The notes below the pieces were generated by a model. That model saw only the letters and a list, made by a program, of their open reading frames with translations. It was not told where the DNA came from and searched no databases. A stretch of DNA of 15,202 nucleotides from Thermoleophilia bacterium. Lineage in GTDB: Bacteria > Actinomycetota > Thermoleophilia > Gaiellales > Gaiellaceae. Below, one piece after another: positions 12,358 to 15,202 of the stretch. The position numbers and the translations under genes are program-made. Position 1 is the first letter of the stretch; each line of letters opens with the position of its first letter. The DNA lies in contig JABFWJ010000199.1 of the NCBI GenBank assembly GCA_013362295.1, positions 1 to 15,202 of the forward strand, given 5' to 3'.

Positions 12358-14244
12358 GTGACGGCTCTACCGGGAGGGGTGCAAGAGCGGCCAGCTCGCC
12401 AGCCTCCGTATCCGCGCAATGACCGACCCCTGGTGCTGCTGCTCGCACTGGGTCTGGCTGTCGCATTCGGAGTCGGGACGCAGTACGTCGCCTGGCGCTT
12501 CGCCTTTCATCCGAACCTGGGTGTACCGCTCCTCGTGCTTGGGGCGGAGACGCTCCGAATACTTCGGGCCGTTTCCGTGACGCTCGTCGGGTGCGCACTC
12601 TCGGTCCTGTTCCTGCCGCTCTTTCGCCGAATGACTGGCCCCCTGCTCGCCGCGGCCGTGTGCGTGGGCGTGGCGAGCCTCGGGCCGCTCTACGCGCCGT
12701 ACGACATCGCCGTATGGCAGGCGGCCAATGCGGGTAATGCCGCTGCGGCGACCATCTTCCGCGTTGGCTGGGCCGTCGTAGCCGCGGTCACGCTTGCCAT
12801 CTCCGTCTCCGTCTCGCGGCGCTGGTACCGGCGGGAGCGCGTGCCGCCTTCCGATTCGCATGGCTCGGCCCAGTGGGGGTCCGGTGAGACGCTCCATACA
12901 GAGACTGGGCTGCTCCTCGGCCGAAAGGATGGCCACCTGCTTCGCTACGCCGGCGAGGGGCACGTGCTCACGGTTGCGCCGACGCGGTCGGGAAAGGGTG
13001 TCAGCTGCGTGATCCCAAACCTCCTCAGCCACCCGGGATCGGCGCTCGTCATCGACCCGAAGGGTGAGAACTTCGCTGTCAGCTCACGCTGGCGGCAGGC
13101 CATGGGGCAGCGGGTATACGCGCTCGACCCGTTCGAGCTGACCAATAGCGCCGATGTCGCCGCGACCTACAACCCACTCGCACTGATCGACCCGACCAGT
13201 ATGGAGGCGATCGATGATGCGCGAACGCTGGCCGACATGATCGTGCTGCCGGAAGGCAGGGCAGGGGAACAGGCATTCTGGAACGAGGAAGCCCGTGGCG
13301 TACTCACGGGACTGATCCTCCACGTGGCAACCAGCGCGTCGAACGAGCTGCGCACGCTCGCCCATGTCCGAACGCTTCTCACGCTGCCGCCCGATCAGTT
13401 CGCGGAGCTCCTCAAGGAGATGCGCGCCAGCACCGCGGCCGGCGGCCTGGTCGCACGCGCTGCCGCTCGGGTGCTGCAGAAGGCGGAGAAGGAGCGCTCA
13501 GGCGTGATCTCGACCGCGCAGAGACACACGCACTTTCTCGACAGCCCGCGTATGACCCGCGTGCTCGGCGCGTCGAACGTGGACCTGTCGATCCTTAAGC
13601 AGGAACCAGTGACGGTCTACCTCATTCTACCGACGGACCGGCTGGACGCCTACGCGCGCTGGCTGCGTCTCATGATCGCCTGCGCGCTGCTCGCAATCGC
13701 GCGCACCCGCGGACAGCCGAAGGAGCGTGTGCTTTTCCTGCTCGACGAATTCGCGCATCTCGGACGCATGCACCCGGTGCAACGCGACATCGGGCTCGCG
13801 GGCGGATTCGGGGTCGCGTTCTGGCTCGTGATCCAGGACCTGTCGCAACTGCGCAGCGCGTACGGCGAAGGTTGGCCGACTTTCCTGTCGAACGTCGCGG
13901 TGCTTCAGGCCTTCGGCACGAACGACTGGGACACCGCCGAGTACCTGTCGAAGATGACCGGTGAGACAACGATCCACGTTGAGAGCGAGAACGAGTCGAG
14001 TGGGGTGAGTCGTGGTGCGCATCCTAACCGGCAGCTCGGAGCGGCACTCTCGACCTCGGAGAAGGGGCGGCGATTGCTCTTCCCCGACGAGGTGCGGCGG
14101 CTCGCTAGCGAGACGCAGCTTCTCTTCGTGAAGGGCAGTGCGCCGCTGCTCGTCGAGCGACTCAACTACCTTCGTGACGCTGAATTCGCCGGCCGTGCAG
14201 ATCCGAATCCTCTATATGAAGCTGTGGCCAAAGCGGCGAGTTGA
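12358..14244 (+). CDS. traG: TraG, type IV coupling protein (VirD4-like)
   Basis: This 628-residue inner-membrane ATPase brings the relaxase-DNA complex to the secretion channel. The N-terminus has several hydrophobic segments (about 22-48, 60-82, 90-110 and 125-147). The family block HGSAQWGSGETL follows, then Walker A APTRSGKGVS (Lys213) with SCVIPNLLSHPGSALVIDPKGENF after it. Walker B is VLFLLDEFAHLGRM (Asp463, Glu464). The FGTNDWDTAEYLSKMTGETT block of TraG/VirD4 proteins lies near residue 518. GTG 12358 is chosen for its spacing from the GGGAGG site; an in-frame GTG at 12349 overlaps that site. It is placed after trbI rather than before trbB as in Tn4371-type elements. It overlaps the traF start by 29 bp. 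Confidence 0.95.
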   Translation: MTALPGGVQERPARQPPYPRNDRPLVLLLALGLAVAFGVGTQYVAWRFAFHPNLGVPLLVLGAETLRILRAVSVTLVGCALSVLFLPLFRRMTGPLLAAAVCVGVASLGPLYAPYDIAVWQAANAGNAAAATIFRVGWAVVAAVTLAISVSVSRRWYRRERVPPSDSHGSAQWGSGETLHTETGLLLGRKDGHLLRYAGEGHVLTVAPTRSGKGVSCVIPNLLSHPGSALVIDPKGENFAVSSRWRQAMGQRVYALDPFELTNSADVAATYNPLALIDPTSMEAIDDARTLADMIVLPEGRAGEQAFWNEEARGVLTGLILHVATSASNELRTLAHVRTLLTLPPDQFAELLKEMRASTAAGGLVARAAARVLQKAEKERSGVISTAQRHTHFLDSPRMTRVLGASNVDLSILKQEPVTVYLILPTDRLDAYARWLRLMIACALLAIARTRGQPKERVLFLLDEFAHLGRMHPVQRDIGLAGGFGVAFWLVIQDLSQLRSAYGEGWPTFLSNVAVLQAFGTNDWDTAEYLSKMTGETTIHVESENESSGVSRGAHPNRQLGAALSTSEKGRRLLFPDEVRRLASETQLLFVKGSAPLLVERLNYLRDAEFAGRADPNPLYEAVAKAAS

Positions 14245-14950
14245 GGGGACACGCGGCGAATCGCACGCGCGAGTCCGGCCGCGCAATCTGCGCATCGCAG
14301 CGCTGCTCGCGGGGCCGCTCGCGTTACTAGGCTGGTGCTGGCTCGTGGGGCTTCGTCTCAATCTGACCGGTAGTCTGCCCGTGGGCTTCTACGTGGTGGC
14401 CCATGGCGCTCCTGAGCACGGGTCATTGGTGCTCGTGTGTCTGCCTAACGCGACAGCAAAGTGGGCGCGGGACCGCGGCTACGTCCCGCGTGGCGCTGCG
14501 TGCCCAGAGCAGGCGATGCCCGTCGGAAAGCCCGTGTTCGCGCTCCCCGGCGACACGGTCGCTGTGGCGGAAGCGGGGTTGCTCCTCAACGGCCGACTGG
14601 CGGCGAATACCCGAGCGCTCGGCTCGGACCACCGCGGGCGCCCATTGCCTGGCCTTCCCACCGGCCGCTACGTGGTCCGCCCAGGCGAGCTCTGGGTGGT
14701 TTCCCAGTACTCCCCTTTCAGCTTCGACAGCCGCTACTTCGGGGCGGTGCCGATCGCGAACATTCGGACACGCATCCGGCTACTCTGGGCCGTTCATCCC
14801 CTCGGCCACCCGCGGCGGAGCGACGCCACGCTCGGCGAGCCAGCTCAGATCGAGCCGCCACGGCACCTGGCTCCGCAGCTTCCAGATGTCGAGCACCAGG
14901 TCCACGTAGTCCTCGGCTCGAGAGGCGGTCCAGCCGTTGACTCGCATTAG
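14216..14950 (+). CDS. traF: TraF-like S26 conjugative transfer protease
   Basis: This 244-residue protein has one N-terminal membrane segment (about 26-46) and the signal-peptidase-like S26 fold. Ser53 lies in NLTGSLPVGFY, Lys105 in VGKPVFALPGD, and the conserved SFDSRYFGAVP (Asp171) matches the third TraF catalytic position. In RP4, TraF removes the TrbC C-terminal residues and joins the pilin ends; the trbC gene at 4221 is the probable substrate. ATG 14216 overlaps traG by 29 bp and lacks a clear ribosome binding site. TraF proteins normally end close to the segment here at about 190 (RTRIRLLW). The remaining roughly 50 residues are antisense to the convergent HNH gene and look like a read-through extension. 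Confidence 0.85.
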   Translation: MKLWPKRRVEGTRGESHARVRPRNLRIAALLAGPLALLGWCWLVGLRLNLTGSLPVGFYVVAHGAPEHGSLVLVCLPNATAKWARDRGYVPRGAACPEQAMPVGKPVFALPGDTVAVAEAGLLLNGRLAANTRALGSDHRGRPLPGLPTGRYVVRPGELWVVSQYSPFSFDSRYFGAVPIANIRTRIRLLWAVHPLGHPRRSDATLGEPAQIEPPRHLAPQLPDVEHQVHVVLGSRGGPAVDSH

Positions 14951-15202
14951 CTGCTCGATCGCGTCGTCGCCCTTCCCCTTGATCGACGAGCGGCCGATGT
15001 GCTTCACCCCGTGGCATGCGGGGCAGAGCGCGATGAGGCCGGCGAGCCGCTGAACCCTCGCCTCATCGTCGTACTCCCACACCTCGTGGCACTCCACGGG
15101 GTGCGCCGGCCCACGACCGCCGCAGATTTCGCATCGGGACTGGGCGCGCTCATACACGGGCTTACGAAGGCGATCCCACTGCGACTCGGAGACGTGGCTG
15201 CG
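14780..15202 (-). CDS. HNH endonuclease family protein, 5' end cut by the window edge
   Basis: Read on the minus strand, the frame is open from the right edge to TAG at 14780-14782. The visible part starts SQWDRLRKPVYERAQSRCEICGGRG. GTG at 15157 is therefore probably an internal valine, and the true start lies beyond the edge. Numbering from that codon, zinc ligand candidates are Cys9-x2-Cys12 and Cys45-x2-Cys48, with the HNH core ECHEVWEYDD (His24), then CPACHGVKH (His49, His53). The C-terminal part LMRVNGWTASRAEDYVDLVLDIWKLRS and LDLSWL is typical of a compact HNH family often seen in plasmids and conjugative elements. It should be a metal-dependent nicking or cleaving nuclease whose target is unknown. 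It is convergent with traF and overlaps it by 171 bp. Confidence 0.85.
   Translation of the reverse strand, partial: RSHVSESQWDRLRKPVYERAQSRCEICGGRGPAHPVECHEVWEYDDEARVQRLAGLIALCPACHGVKHIGRSSIKGKGDDAIEQLMRVNGWTASRAEDYVDLVLDIWKLRSQVPWRLDLSWLAERGVAPPRVAEGMNGPE

Noticed and set aside
1..15202. tRNA, rRNA, CRISPR array, insertion sequence, integrase, relaxase or oriT
   Set aside because: Looked for and not seen. The relaxase and oriT expected for a transfer system are presumably outside the window.

Overview
The window is a piece of a conjugative mobile element, either an integrative and conjugative element or a conjugative plasmid, from a GC-rich Gram-negative bacterium. The Gram-negative assignment rests on outer-membrane and periplasmic components of a P-type (Trb/VirB-like) type IV secretion system: TrbG, TrbI, TrbF and TrbJ, several with Sec signal peptides. 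Some signal peptides end in an Ala/Gln-rich cleavage region (VGAQQ, VLAQSS, AQAQF). That pattern is compatible with Gemmatimonadota or a high-GC proteobacterium, but this is a weak impression. No rRNA, tRNA, CRISPR array, insertion sequence, integrase or relaxase was seen.

Left part (1-3216). The 3' end of a phage/plasmid-type gene with an ETSAIGRALANLGF signature (1-455) is followed by a regulatory island on the same strand. It consists of a sigma-70/ECF-like factor (562-1377), a LexA-like S24 protein with Ser-Lys dyad and Ala-Gly cleavage-site candidate (1424-2275), a strong intrinsic terminator (2304-2345) and a second ECF-like sigma factor (2465-3097). The leaders of the two sigma genes share a 31-nt motif (25 of 31 positions identical, ungapped) at 458-488 and 2375-2405. 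This is the least expected structure in the window. It suggests a self-contained control circuit, possibly DNA-damage-responsive, for the transfer genes downstream.

Middle part (3217-12317). A tightly packed operon trbB-trbC-trbD-trbE-trbJ-trbL-trbF-trbG-trbI encodes the mating-pair-formation machine. Most junctions are ATGA/GTGA overlaps or gaps of a few bases. The order is that of Ti-plasmid and Tn4371-like trb operons, but trbK (entry exclusion) and trbH (lipoprotein) are missing and trbL has a short C-terminus.

Right part (12318-15202). The coupling ATPase gene traG/virD4 (12358-14244) and a traF-like S26 protease gene (14216-14950) follow in the same direction. The protease probably matures the TrbC pilin. 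On the opposite strand a convergent HNH endonuclease gene (14780 to beyond the right edge) overlaps the 3' end of traF by 171 bp.

Working model: the two sigma factors and the S24 protein set when the transfer operon is on. TrbB and TrbE power pilus assembly and export, TrbC is processed and perhaps cyclised by TraF, TrbJ/L/F/G/I form the envelope-spanning channel, and TraG brings the DNA-relaxase complex to it. The relaxase and integration or replication genes should lie outside the window.
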